The notes: generated from the sequence alone by a model not told the origin. A stretch of 64,000 nt of DNA from Streptomyces zagrosensis (GCF_014203645.1 NZ_JACHJL010000006.1:337306-401305); one strand, 5' to 3'. Shown: positions 44,285 to 53,845, numbered from the stretch's first letter. Translations and numbers: made by a program.

Positions 44285-44875
44285 TTACGCCAGGCGGTGG
44301 CGCGCCTCCATCAAGGCGAAGCCCAGCAGGTTGAGTCCTTGCCACTGCTCCGGAGCTACCGTGCGATCGCCGGCGGCGGCCAGCCCGATGCCCCATACAC
44401 GGTCTACGGGGCTCGTCTCGACCAGGACACGCGTACCTGCCCCCAACAGGTAGTCGCGCAGCGCCGGATGTTGCTCGAATTCGGCGACGCTTCCCCGGAC
44501 GGCCAACTCGAAGCGTCGCTCGTGCCAGACAGCCCCGTTGCAGCCTCGTACTGAGCGGCCTGCCTTCTTGGCCTGCCCGGGGTGGGCTGCGCCGATTGCC
44601 CGCTGCTCCGCTTCCGCGTCACTGAACAGCCGGGCCTTGCCTGCCATCATCCAGTGCTCAGCCGTCGCGTAAGCGACCTCGTCGATCGTGAACGGGGCAG
44701 GCCACCACTGACTGAAGCGCTCGGCGCCCACGGTGCCGTCTCGACGTGGTTGGTGCCCCCAGAAACAGACGTACTCGAAGCGTTCTCCATCCGCCGCCCG
44801 CTTCACCAATTCCGCCACAGTCCCTGGCCCGCTGTGCTCGTTCACCGTGTCGGGGCTGGTCTTCGTTAGCGCCAT
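44285..44875 (-). CDS. NADAR (YbiA/DUF1768) family protein
   Basis: A 196-residue protein. The NADAR fold shows FEYVCFWGHQPRRDGTVGAE, FSQWWPAPFTIDEVAYATAE, HWMMAGKARLF and PVDRVWGIGLA. Family members cleave N-glycosidic bonds in reactive riboflavin or queuosine intermediates or in ADP-ribosylated substrates. ATG 44875 (MALTKTSPDTVNEH) is chosen because upstream codons look non-coding. It stands alone on the minus strand. Confidence 0.87.
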   Translation of the reverse strand: MALTKTSPDTVNEHSGPGTVAELVKRAADGERFEYVCFWGHQPRRDGTVGAERFSQWWPAPFTIDEVAYATAEHWMMAGKARLFSDAEAEQRAIGAAHPGQAKKAGRSVRGCNGAVWHERRFELAVRGSVAEFEQHPALRDYLLGAGTRVLVETSPVDRVWGIGLAAAGDRTVAPEQWQGLNLLGFALMEARHRLA

Positions 44876-45298
44876 GCGGACAATCTCGGCAGCAGCGTGG
44901 AACTTAGCCTTCCGCAGTGACCGCACCGGTCGTGAGGCAGGGCACTTCGCTCGCTGGTCCCGCAGCTTGAGAGGGGCTCGTCGCACAGAAAGCGGGAGGC
45001 GGCGCCACTTGCGCTGGCTCGGCCTTTGGGCCTGCGTGTGGGGCAGGAGGCACGGGGCACGGGGCACGGGGCACGGGGCACGGGGCCCATGCGACGCAGG
45101 AGTGGCGGACGGGGCGGGGCCCGGGCCTCACCGTCCGCCACTGTCGTCTCCTTACTTGCGCACGGCACATCGCCCGAGGCTGCAACCCGCATCACTACCG
45201 ATTGGTAGCCGCAACCTGAGTAAGGAATGGCCAGGACCCTCTTCTCTCCCGTGAGGCGCACGACTACGCGGACACGACGAGAGGGAGAGGCAGAGGGC
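44876..45298. other. Gap between NADAR gene and next gene; G-tract array only
   Basis: Beyond the GGGGCAC array there is no supported gene. It is a divergent promoter region. Confidence 0.45.
45054..45085 (+). repeat. (GGGGCAC)x4 array, G-quadruplex motif
   Basis: Four perfect GGGGCAC units followed by GGGG: five G4 tracts with 3-nt CAC loops. This is the purest G-rich variant of the repeat family in the window and lies in a divergent promoter region. Confidence 0.93.
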
Positions 45299-45760
45299 AT
45301 GAGTGACGCGGGGGCGAGGAGTTCCGTTCGGTGGCTGGCATCGGCGGCATCCGACCCCGAGGCTTGCTTGGCGGATTGGGAGCGCAACCCGTTAGGGGTG
45401 GCGCTGTTGCCCGCGGGCCGGCTTTGGGATGTTTTGATCATGTCGGGGGAGGTAGGCGGCCCGACGTTCGACATGCTGAGTCGCAGTGTGGAGCGGCTCG
45501 GCCCGGTGCTGGCCGACTTCAGCGACTCGCAGGTGGGTTTCTTCGTGCCGCCGGGCACCGCCACACGGTGGGTGGCTACCGGGGTACGGGGCGTGGGGCA
45601 CGGTGCCTGGCTCGTGGTGCCCTACCCGGGGCGGGCGACGGGGGGTGTTCGGTGGATCAATCCTCCGGACGGCTCCGGCACGCTTATCGGGTCGGCGGCG
45701 CTGGAGTTGGCGATGCGTGAGGCGGCGAGTCCTGAGCCGGCCCCTGGGGAGGGCGGCTGA
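45299..45760 (+). CDS. Conserved hypothetical streptomycete protein
   Basis: A 153-residue protein starting MSDAGARSSVRWLASAASDP. Blocks such as DWERNPLGVALLPAGRLWDV, VLADFSDSQVGFFVPPGTA and WLVVPYPGRATGGVRWINPP resemble the small Streptomyces proteins related to the N-terminal bifunctional primase/polymerase fold. No catalytic residues of that fold are evident, so I only call it hypothetical. Its 3' 77 bp overlap the convergent PAP2 gene. Confidence 0.7.
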   Translation: MSDAGARSSVRWLASAASDPEACLADWERNPLGVALLPAGRLWDVLIMSGEVGGPTFDMLSRSVERLGPVLADFSDSQVGFFVPPGTATRWVATGVRGVGHGAWLVVPYPGRATGGVRWINPPDGSGTLIGSAALELAMREAASPEPAPGEGG

Positions 45761-46712
45761 CGGTGAGCGCTCGGCGTACCGACCAGACGACGCAACCCAG
45801 CAGCAGAGCAGACAGACACCAACTGCCCAACACATCCAGCGGCCAGTGGTAGCCGCGCCGTACCAAGCCCAGGCCAATGGCCAGGTTCAGGCACATCAAC
45901 CCGGCCAGCAGCCATCGCCACATGACGGGGCGGCAGGAGTCGGCGGTCCTTGTCGGGGATTTCGCGGACGCGTTGGCCGGCGCCCCGCGCGGTGCGCTAG
46001 CGCGAGCGACGGTGCGCGCGAAGACAGCGAGGAGGAAGACCGCGCCGTATCCGACGGCTGCTGTGGCCGCGTGGCCGGAAGGGTAGTAGCCGTTCCCGCT
46101 GGTGAAGGGAGTGCCGTCCGGTCCTGGCCGCTGCAGCCAGGCCTTCAGTGGGGCGACGAGCGCGGGTACGGCGCCCATCACGACCGCGGCGGCCAGTGGC
46201 GGCAGCCACCAAAGACGGGCCCTGGCCCGGTGGCCACACCATGCCCCGTACCCCATCGCTACCACGAGTACGGGCACCACGATCACGATGCTGCCCAGGT
46301 CGGCACAGAACTCGGCGATGGCCTCGGCAACGGACGAGGTGGAGAACCCTGACGGCACGGCTCCATGCCGCACCACGGAGCGACCCAGGCGCTCATCCAC
46401 GGTGCGCAATGGACCGTCGGCGGCTACCTGCCAGGTGACGGTCGAGAAGAGCAGCGCAGCGGCGCCGAATACGAGAAAGAGTGCATAACCGAGGAAGGGC
46501 AGCCCCGGAACAAGGGGGGTGGTTCCGGGGCCGCCGGAGTGACCGGGGCGCCGCGCGCCCCGGGGGGTGTGGGGCGGGCGGCCATCCGATCGGTGAGGAG
46601 ATCCAGAGCCAAAGACTCCAGTGGTGTGCGCCAAGGCGCGGCCGGAACGGGGCGTGGGATGCACCGGCCCGGCATCGCCCGCAGTCTCCTGCGAGCGGGG
46701 TGTTTCTCTCAT
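45684..46712 (-). CDS. PAP2 family phosphatase
   Basis: A 342-residue membrane lipid phosphatase. After a ~70-residue Arg/Gly/Pro-rich cytoplasmic leader it has about six membrane segments. The PAP2 motifs are LKAWLQRPGPDG, YYPSGHAATAAVG and RRGYHWPLDVLGSW, with the catalytic His residues in the last two. It likely dephosphorylates phosphatidate or undecaprenyl pyrophosphate. ATG 46712 is chosen over GTG 46781 because codons between them lack GC-rich third positions. Confidence 0.87.
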   Translation of the reverse strand: MRETPRSQETAGDAGPVHPTPRSGRALAHTTGVFGSGSPHRSDGRPPHTPRGARRPGHSGGPGTTPLVPGLPFLGYALFLVFGAAALLFSTVTWQVAADGPLRTVDERLGRSVVRHGAVPSGFSTSSVAEAIAEFCADLGSIVIVVPVLVVAMGYGAWCGHRARARLWWLPPLAAAVVMGAVPALVAPLKAWLQRPGPDGTPFTSGNGYYPSGHAATAAVGYGAVFLLAVFARTVARASAPRGAPANASAKSPTRTADSCRPVMWRWLLAGLMCLNLAIGLGLVRRGYHWPLDVLGSWCLSALLLGCVVWSVRRALTVSRPPQGPAQDSPPHASPTPAPPTR

Positions 46713-47101
46713 CTGCGGGAACCGTACGCCAGGAGGGAGACGGCCGATAGCTGGATCACTCGTCCGACATTGCTCTCGCACATCTTCTTCACGAGGTGTG
46801 CTCGTCTTTCCGCGCCGCGCTGTACTCCCATGCCCTGGCCCCGTTCCTGTCCCTGCGAAGGCCTGTTCTGGTCCTCAGCGTCCCGGGCGAGGGCCGGCGG
46901 TGGGCGCGATAAACGCCACGCCAGCGCGGTAGTACGGGCCAGGCTCCGTCCGCGGGGCCGAGTCGGCTCCGTACGGGCCTCACGACCGCTTAGCTCCCCG
47001 CTTGGCCCCATACGGTGCCAGACGAGGTTGAGGGAGGCGGCGACGGTGCGCTGCGCTGAGTGGGACAGGGCCGGGGTTCGACGGTGGTCCTGCGGGCGCT
47101 G
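46713..47101. other. Gap between PAP2 gene and gabT, no gene
   Basis: No frame has coding character. CCGTACGG words recur, but no terminator or promoter could be fixed. Confidence 0.4.
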
Positions 47102-48451
47102 TCACAACCGGGCGAAGGCCTCCTCTAGGAGGTCGAGGCCCTCGTTCAGCAAGTCCTCGCCGATGACCAGTGGCGGCAGGAAGCGCAGCACATTGCCGTA
47201 CGTACCGCAGGTGAGGACCACGAGACCGGCGGCATGACAAGCCTTGGCCAGTGCGCTGGTGGCATCCGGGTTCGGGTCCTTGGAGCCCGACTGCACCAGC
47301 TCGATGGCGATCATCGCGCCACGGCCGCGAACGTCGCCGATGATCTCGTACTTCTCCTGCATCGAGCCGAGTCGGCCCTTCATAACCTCCTCGATGCGCC
47401 GTGCTCGCGCGTTGAGGTCGAGCTCGCGCATCGTCTCGATCGAGCCGAGGGCCGCGGCACAAGCCACCGGATTGCCGCCGTAGGTACCGCCGAGACCGCC
47501 GCTGTGCGCCGCATCCATGATGTCGGCGCGGCCGGTGACCGCGGCAAGCGGCAGGCCGCCCGCGATGCCCTTGGCTGTGGTGATCAGGTCGGGCACGATC
47601 CCCTCGTCCTCGCACGCGAACCACTGGCCTGTTCGGCAGAAGCCGGACTGGATCTCGTCCGCGACGAAGACGATGCCGTTGTTGTTCGCGAACTCGACGA
47701 TCTTCGGGAGGAAGCCCTTGGCGGGCTCGATGAAGCCCCCCTCGCCGAGCACTGGCTCGATGACGATGGCAGCCACGTTCTCTGCCCCGACTTGCTTGCT
47801 GATCATGTCGATGACCTGGTCAGCGGCCTCTTGCGCGCAGTTCTCGGCACCGGTCAGCCAGCGGTAGGGGTAGGCGACCGGAACCCGGTAGATCTCCGGC
47901 GCGAAGGGCCCGAAGGAGTGCTTGTACGGCATGTTCTTGGCGGTGAGCGCCATGGTGAGGTTGGTGCGGCCGTGGTAGCCGTGGTCGAAGACGACGACCG
48001 CCTGACGCTTGGTGTAGGCGCGGGCGATCTTCACCGCGTTTTCTACAGCCTCGGCGCCGGAGTTGAACAGTGCCGACTTCTTCGCGTGGTCACCAGGTGT
48101 CAGCTTGGCGAGCTCTTCACATACGGCGACGTAACCCTCGTACGGCGTCACCATAAAACAGGTGTGGGTGAAGTCGGCGAGCTGCGCGGAGGCGCGGCGT
48201 ACGACCGCCTCGGCGCTTGAACCGACCGACGTCACGGCGATGCCGGAGCCAAAGTCGATCAGCGAGTTGCCGTCCACGTCCTCGATGACGCCGCCACCCG
48301 CGCGAGCGGCGAAGACCGGCATCACGCTGCCGACACCACTGGCGACCACCGCGCTCTTACGAGCCAACAGTTCCTGGGACTTCGGGCCGGGGATCGCGGT
48401 GACGAGACGGCGCTTCTGGGGGAGGGAGGGGCCTCCGGACAATTCGGTCAT
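47102..48451 (-). CDS. gabT: 4-aminobutyrate--2-oxoglutarate transaminase
   Basis: A PLP-dependent class III aminotransferase of 449 residues making succinate semialdehyde from GABA. Family blocks: NSGAEAVENAVKIARAYT, DHGYHGRTNLTMALTAK, IEPVLGEGGFIEPAKGFLP, and VADEIQSGFCRTGQWFA with the cofactor-binding Asp. The PLP lysine lies in LITTAKGIAGGLPLAAVTG. It likely continues the pathway from aminobutyraldehyde dehydrogenase (37835). The PucR regulator and a second aldehyde dehydrogenase are close by. Confidence 0.94.
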   Translation of the reverse strand: MTELSGGPSLPQKRRLVTAIPGPKSQELLARKSAVVASGVGSVMPVFAARAGGGVIEDVDGNSLIDFGSGIAVTSVGSSAEAVVRRASAQLADFTHTCFMVTPYEGYVAVCEELAKLTPGDHAKKSALFNSGAEAVENAVKIARAYTKRQAVVVFDHGYHGRTNLTMALTAKNMPYKHSFGPFAPEIYRVPVAYPYRWLTGAENCAQEAADQVIDMISKQVGAENVAAIVIEPVLGEGGFIEPAKGFLPKIVEFANNNGIVFVADEIQSGFCRTGQWFACEDEGIVPDLITTAKGIAGGLPLAAVTGRADIMDAAHSGGLGGTYGGNPVACAAALGSIETMRELDLNARARRIEEVMKGRLGSMQEKYEIIGDVRGRGAMIAIELVQSGSKDPNPDATSALAKACHAAGLVVLTCGTYGNVLRFLPPLVIGEDLLNEGLDLLEEAFARL

Positions 48452-49153
48452 GTGGCGCTCCAGGGGTACGCAGGGGAATGCGGGGCTTTACGTCGCAGGC
48501 TAGGGGTGGCGCCAATGCCCGGGCATGTTCCGTTCGGGAGAAGTGCGCGTGTTGCGTTGTCCGCAGCGGACATAGCGTGAGGCTGGGACATAGCGGCGCG
48601 AACGGCGCAGCCCCCGGCAGGAACGAGGCACTCCCGGCGTGGGGACACTAGATTGAACCGCGGCGAAGCGGCGAAGGGCTGTCCATGGAGCTGACTTGGC
48701 GTCGGGTGCGGGCTGGGATTGGTGCTGGCGCACTGACGGGTACGGGGGCTGGCGCGCATCGGCGAATGGCAGCGCGGAGCGTGGCCTGGGGCACGGTGCC
48801 GGGGCCCTGGCGCGCGGTCCACGGGGTGACTGCGGAATGGGAAACGGGGCACAGAGCCGGGACACGGAGCGCGCATGCTTCGGCCACAAGGTCGGCGGGG
48901 CAGGCGGGGCCTGCCTGGCCGCGGCAAATGCCCACCGAAGTTTGGCGCGATCGCAGGTCGTGCACAGTCTGGTTGCGGTGGTCGCCGGGTCGAGGTTCCG
49001 CATGGCCCCCGAGACCGTGGCGTGGTTGCGGTATGGGGGACGGTGGCGTGGCCGACGTCCGGTGGGCTACGCGCCGGAAGCGTGGCCCGGGCGGCTAAGC
49101 GGGGTAGTGAGTTCGGGTAGTTGGCAGGGCTGGTCAGGGGCAAGGGATAGCGG
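48452..49153. other. 702-bp gap between divergent genes, no supported gene
   Basis: Several overlapping frames are open on both strands because of the high GC content, but none has a good start, ribosome-binding site or recognisable motif. It should contain divergent promoters for gabT and the P-loop ATPase gene. Confidence 0.5.
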
Positions 49154-51646
49154 ATGGACACCGAAGGCACCTACGACGCACGTGGCATGCGACGGGATGC
49201 CGTGCCGCGCCCGGCCGACCGCGAATGGCCCCCCGTTTCGCCCGCTGGCCCGGTAGGGGCGCCGGCGGCACAGGATGCTCCGGTGGCCCCCCCATGGCGG
49301 CCGGGGCCGGGGACGGGGCCCGCAGTGCCGCCGCCGCCTGTGGTCCCCCCGCAGTCTTCGCGTGCCTCCGACCCACCGCGTGACCCGGGGCAGCCGTGGC
49401 GCCCGCCCCGAGAGGCCGACACGTCGCAGTGGGTGCAAGGCGCGCCCATGCCTCCGGCAGCGCTGCCCGCGCCGCTGCCGGGGGCCGCGCCCGGTGCCGT
49501 GCCACCATCGCCGAACCGCGCGAGCCAGCCCTACCCCGGAGGGCTGCCGAATATCGTGCCACCGTCACTGCCACTGCCACCGATGCCGCCGGCTCCGGCT
49601 GGCGCCCCTGACGTGCCGTCGGTGCAGCAGCATCCATTCCTTCAGTGGCTCCGCACGGCGCGTCGAGTCACCGAGCCGGGCATCTGGGCTTACGGTCACC
49701 GGCCCAAACCTGCGGAGGAGCCGGATCGGATTCCTACGCGGCGGCTGGTGAGCGGGGCGCTGATTGCTGGGCTGTGTGCCTGGTTACTGTGGAGATTGAT
49801 CATTACCGCCGTTTTCGGTGACTTCTACATGTGGCCATTCGAGCAGTTCACCCCTGATTCGTGGTACCGGGACGAGAGCGGCAAATTTGATAACCAGGCC
49901 TACGTCAATATGGTCCGGGTTTACGAATACTTGATCGGTGGTGGCATCTTCGCCGCCTTCGGCAAGATGGGCCACTGGCCCGAACTAGCCCGCCGCCTCC
50001 TGGCCCCCCTGATCCGCCACGTACAAGAACGCAACACCAACCCCACCCGCCCCCCAGCCGACCTGGAATCCGATCCTGCCGAATGGCCCGAATTGCGGCA
50101 GGCCGGAGCGCGGGATGCTGCCGAGCGGTTGGCGTACGAGGCGCGGGCCGGGCTCATGAATGACGTGGACCACGCCCGTCTCGCGCAGGCTTGGAAGTCC
50201 GTGCGTGCCCAGCCCAGCCGGATGCCGGCCTTCGTTGACACGGTGCTGCGGCACGGTGCTGCGGCATGCGCACACCCTTCGGGGGCGCGCGACTTGCCGG
50301 CGCGGAGCGCGCACCACGACATGGTCACGTGCCAAGTTCGGCTGGGCACGGCCGTTGACGATCTGCGCAACCCCTACCAGCACCGGGGCGTGGGCCTGGC
50401 TCTCGACCCAGACGTGCTGGGTACGTCGCTGCTGGCGGTCGGGCCGCCCGGGTCGGGGAAGACGGCGCGCCTGGTGGGCCCCGTGGTGGAGGCGCTGTGT
50501 CTGCAAGCGCTCGCCGGACAAGTCGCGGTCGTGGCTGTTGGGGCGGCGGGCGCAGGGCTGGGGCCGGATGAAGCGTTCGACGTCGTGGTGAAGATCGGTC
50601 GGCCCGACTCGGCGTACGACCTCGATCTCTATGGTGGCGCGGTAGACGCCGACGAGGCGGGCGGCATCCTTGCCGAGGCGCTGCTCGGCGACCTGAGCCT
50701 TACATTGCCCGGCGGGGAGAGCCAGCGTGCGGCTACGGCTATCGCCCAGCTCGTCGGTCCCTTCCGTGCCGCTCATGGCCGCTACCCCTCCGTCCCCGAG
50801 CTACGCGAACTGCTGGAGGGTTTCGCCCCGGCATGGCTTGCGCTCCGTAAGGTGCTCGACGCGACCGGGCAGCAGGCGCAGGCGCGGGAACTCGACACGC
50901 GTGAGCGGCAGGCCGCGCGCCCCGGAGACATCGGCGCACTGCTAGCCGAACGGCTTGCTCTGCTGGACCGGCCGGCCTTCGCCGACTTCTTCAAGACCGA
51001 CGGAGCCAGCCGCCCCTTCTCGCTGCGCGCCCTGGAGCACCCGTTGAGGGTGCGCATCGACCTTCCGGAACGGGGTTACGCCGATGCCTCCCGGATGCTC
51101 GCCCGCCTCATCGTCGCTCAGTTCACCGAGAGCGCCGTCAGCCGCACCGACCGATCGCTGTTCGCCTGCCTCATCCTCGATGACGCCTCGCACGCCGTTA
51201 CTCCCGAGGCGCTGCGCGGCATCCAGCGTCTACGCTCCGCCAACGCGGGCGCCGTTCTCACGCTCCGTACCCTTGATGACGTACCCGAGGGCCTACGCAG
51301 TGCCCTGCTCGGTACCGTGGGCTGCCGGATGGCCTATGCCGGGCTGACGACATGGGACGGGGCGCGATTCGCCGAGGTGTGGGGCAAGGAGTGGGTGGAG
51401 ACACGCGACGTCACCGATCGCCAGATCATCTCCGACGAGCCGCTCACCAAGGTGCTGCACTTCATCCGCAGTGTGGCGACGGGCAAGGCCGCGACCGCCC
51501 AGTCGGTGACCGTACGGAAAGTGGAGCGAGAACGTTGGTCGGCGTCCGAACTGGCCCACGCCGTGCCGCCCGGGCACGCCGTGCTTTCCCTCACCTCCGT
51601 ACGGGGCCGTAGCGCTCCACCAGTGCTGGTCGAGCTGGGCGGCTGA
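49154..51646 (+). CDS. Large membrane-anchored P-loop ATP/GTP-binding protein
   Basis: An 830-residue protein. Residues 1-~175 are a Pro/Ala-rich linker; two hydrophobic segments follow (LVSGALIAGLCAWLLWRLII and VYEYLIGGGIFAAFG). The soluble ATPase part has Walker A VGPPGSGKTARLVGPVVEAL near residue 433 and a Walker B-like LFACLILDDASHAVTPEALR. The layout resembles TraG/VirD4/FtsK-type motor ATPases, and homologues next to a PucR gene seem common in streptomycetes. A TTA codon lies at 49784. Its substrate is unknown; coupling to DNA or protein transport is inference. Confidence 0.8.
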   Translation: MDTEGTYDARGMRRDAVPRPADREWPPVSPAGPVGAPAAQDAPVAPPWRPGPGTGPAVPPPPVVPPQSSRASDPPRDPGQPWRPPREADTSQWVQGAPMPPAALPAPLPGAAPGAVPPSPNRASQPYPGGLPNIVPPSLPLPPMPPAPAGAPDVPSVQQHPFLQWLRTARRVTEPGIWAYGHRPKPAEEPDRIPTRRLVSGALIAGLCAWLLWRLIITAVFGDFYMWPFEQFTPDSWYRDESGKFDNQAYVNMVRVYEYLIGGGIFAAFGKMGHWPELARRLLAPLIRHVQERNTNPTRPPADLESDPAEWPELRQAGARDAAERLAYEARAGLMNDVDHARLAQAWKSVRAQPSRMPAFVDTVLRHGAAACAHPSGARDLPARSAHHDMVTCQVRLGTAVDDLRNPYQHRGVGLALDPDVLGTSLLAVGPPGSGKTARLVGPVVEALCLQALAGQVAVVAVGAAGAGLGPDEAFDVVVKIGRPDSAYDLDLYGGAVDADEAGGILAEALLGDLSLTLPGGESQRAATAIAQLVGPFRAAHGRYPSVPELRELLEGFAPAWLALRKVLDATGQQAQARELDTRERQAARPGDIGALLAERLALLDRPAFADFFKTDGASRPFSLRALEHPLRVRIDLPERGYADASRMLARLIVAQFTESAVSRTDRSLFACLILDDASHAVTPEALRGIQRLRSANAGAVLTLRTLDDVPEGLRSALLGTVGCRMAYAGLTTWDGARFAEVWGKEWVETRDVTDRQIISDEPLTKVLHFIRSVATGKAATAQSVTVRKVERERWSASELAHAVPPGHAVLSLTSVRGRSAPPVLVELGG

Positions 51647-51820
51647 GCACTACTGCCGTCGGGCGAGCGCCACGTGAACCTCGCGCCTGCTCCATAGCCC
51701 AAACGGGATTCCTGCGATTTCCTCCATTGAGGCAGAATCGGGAAGAGCCGTTCGTACGGGACGGCGCACTCCTCGCGTCCCCGCCGAAGCGAAGCCGCCC
51801 GAAGCCGCAACGAAGGTGCC

Positions 51821-53710
51821 ATGCCTCCCACGCTCGCCTCTCTCGTCCACCACTCCACTCTCAAGCTGACTGTACTTGCGGGTGAAGACCGGCTGGACGC
51901 ACCCGTGCGCTGGGCACATGTCAGCGAGTTGCCCGACCCGGTGCCGTATATGGACGGCGGTGAGCTGCTGCTGATCACCGCGATGAAGTTGGACGCCGAG
52001 GAGCCGGAGGCGATGCGCCGTTACGTGCGGCGGCTGGTAGACGCGGGGGTCGTCGGTCTCGGCTTCGCGATCGGTGTCAACTACGAGCAGGCGCCTGCAG
52101 CCCTCGTCCAGGCCGCCCAAGAGGCCCGGCTGCCGCTGCTTGGAGTGCCGCGCCGCACCCCGTTCATCGCGATTAGCAAGGCCGTCTCGGCCGCCATCGC
52201 CGCCGACCAGTACCGGGCCGTGACTGCGGGCTTCGAGGCACAGCGCGAACTCACCCGCGCCGCACTCGGTGCCGAGGGCGCCACGGCGCTGCTGGCCAGG
52301 CTCGCCGCCCACCTCGACGGCTGGGCAGCGCTCTACGACGCCTCCGGGACGCTGGTTGGCTGCGCACCCGATTGGGCTGCGCGCCGTGCGACCAAGCTCA
52401 CCGGCGAAGTCGAGCGGCTACGGGCGAGGCCAGCGCCCGCCAGCGCCGTCGTCGGGGGCAGTGGAATGGACGGCGACGAAGAGGCGGCGGCCGACCGGGT
52501 GGAGTTGCAAACGCTGGGTATCGGGCGCCGTACACGGGGCGTCCTGGCCGTAGGGACGGGGGCGCCGCTAGGCACCGCGGAACGCTACGCCGTGCACTCC
52601 GCCGTAGCCCTGCTGACCCTCACCACCGAACGCTCCCGCGCACTGCGCGAGGCCGAGCAGCGGCTCGGAGCGGCCGTCCTACGCATGTTGCTCGCTGGCG
52701 AACCCGACCATGCGCGGGCCGTGACTGGGCAACTCTACGGCGGGCTGCTTGACGCCCCCTTCCGCGTGTTGGTTGCCGAGGTAACGCCCGGCAACCAACA
52801 CGCCCATCACACTGCTCCGTCTGGGCCCCGTGCCCACGGGGCCCAGAAAGCGACCGCCGTCGCGCCGCTTGCCTCGTCAACTCCGGCTGCGGGGCATACG
52901 GCGCCTGCACCAGTCGCTGCGCCCGCCGGTACCAGAGAGACCGGCCCTGCGCCCAGCAAGGCTGCGTCTTCCCGCGCTGTGTCGTCTGCGGGCGGCTCCT
53001 CCCGCCCCGCCCCGCACCCTCAGTCGCCTGCCTCCGTGCCGGTGCTGCCTGGCGGCGCTGCGGCGCTGGTGCCGGCCGATCCGTTGGGCTCCCTCGTGGA
53101 TGCCGTCGAGGCGGCGGCCGCGCGTTCGGGGGAGGCGGTGCTGATCGTTCCCGACGGCGGGAGACTCATCGTCCTCGCTACTGATGGTGGAACAGCCGTC
53201 GAAGCGTGCGCGGAGTACGCCGAAGCGGTGGAGGCGCGCCGGGGCGGCACGGCACGTTCCCGCGACCGCAGCGGCTCCGACCCAGACGACAGCCTCGTTA
53301 TCGGCCTCTCCGCTCCCGCGGGCCCCATCGCCGCTGCCGCTGCTTACCGTCAGGCCGAGCAGGCGCTGTCCGTGGCCCGGCGCCGTGGTCGGGTACTTGT
53401 CGAGCACGAACAGGTCGCCGCGGGATCGGTGCTGCCGCTGCTCGCCGACGACGCGGTGCGGGCCTTCGCTGACGGTTTGCTGCGCGCCCTGTACGACCAC
53501 GATGCAACGGGCCGGGGCGACCTGGTGGCGAGCCTTCGGGCCTGGCTTTCCCGGCACGGCCAGTGGGACGCCGCAGCTGCCGACCTGGGCGTACACCGTC
53601 ACACGCTGCGCTACCGCATGCGGCGGGTCGAGGAAATCCTCGGCCGCTCACTGGACGATCCCGACGTACGCATGGAGCTGTGGCTCGCCTTGAAAGCCAT
53701 GGGCATTTAG
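51821..53710 (+). CDS. PucR family transcriptional regulator
   Basis: A 629-residue regulator. The N-terminal PucR domain (~1-130) contains RWAHVSELPDPVPYMDGGEL and LLITAMKL. A central GGDEF-like/CdaR region is interrupted by a ~100-residue Ala/Pro/Ser linker with a PRAHGAQKAT word. The C-terminal HTH_30 is LSRHGQWDAAAADLGVHRHT followed by LRYRMRRVEEILGRSL. GABA and purine catabolism are typical targets. The aldehyde dehydrogenase gene 530 bp downstream and gabT upstream support a role in GABA use. Confidence 0.92.
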   Translation: MPPTLASLVHHSTLKLTVLAGEDRLDAPVRWAHVSELPDPVPYMDGGELLLITAMKLDAEEPEAMRRYVRRLVDAGVVGLGFAIGVNYEQAPAALVQAAQEARLPLLGVPRRTPFIAISKAVSAAIAADQYRAVTAGFEAQRELTRAALGAEGATALLARLAAHLDGWAALYDASGTLVGCAPDWAARRATKLTGEVERLRARPAPASAVVGGSGMDGDEEAAADRVELQTLGIGRRTRGVLAVGTGAPLGTAERYAVHSAVALLTLTTERSRALREAEQRLGAAVLRMLLAGEPDHARAVTGQLYGGLLDAPFRVLVAEVTPGNQHAHHTAPSGPRAHGAQKATAVAPLASSTPAAGHTAPAPVAAPAGTRETGPAPSKAASSRAVSSAGGSSRPAPHPQSPASVPVLPGGAAALVPADPLGSLVDAVEAAAARSGEAVLIVPDGGRLIVLATDGGTAVEACAEYAEAVEARRGGTARSRDRSGSDPDDSLVIGLSAPAGPIAAAAAYRQAEQALSVARRRGRVLVEHEQVAAGSVLPLLADDAVRAFADGLLRALYDHDATGRGDLVASLRAWLSRHGQWDAAAADLGVHRHTLRYRMRRVEEILGRSLDDPDVRMELWLALKAMGI

Positions 53711-53802
53711 CGCATGTGGGCGGCGCGGTAGGTGGTGACCCAAGGGTGCCAGGCGCCGGGTGCGGGTTTTGCTCGTCCCCGCTGCTCCTTGCCCCCGCCG
53801 CT

Positions 53803-53845
53803 GCTCCGTGCTCCGTGCTCCGTGCCCCGTGCCCCGTGCCCCGTG
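53803..53845 (-). repeat. Reverse heptamer array: (GTGCTCC)x2 then (GTGCCCC)x3
   Basis: A partial unit, two GTGCTCC and three GTGCCCC units, i.e. the GGAGCAC/GGGGCAC family on the minus strand, ~90 bp after the pucR stop. Confidence 0.92.

Noticed and set aside
48696..49256. Possible gene in the gabT-ATPase gap
   Set aside because: High-GC DNA keeps frames open by chance. The composition (Trp/Arg/Gly rich) and lack of a good start argue against coding, and it overlaps the ATPase start.
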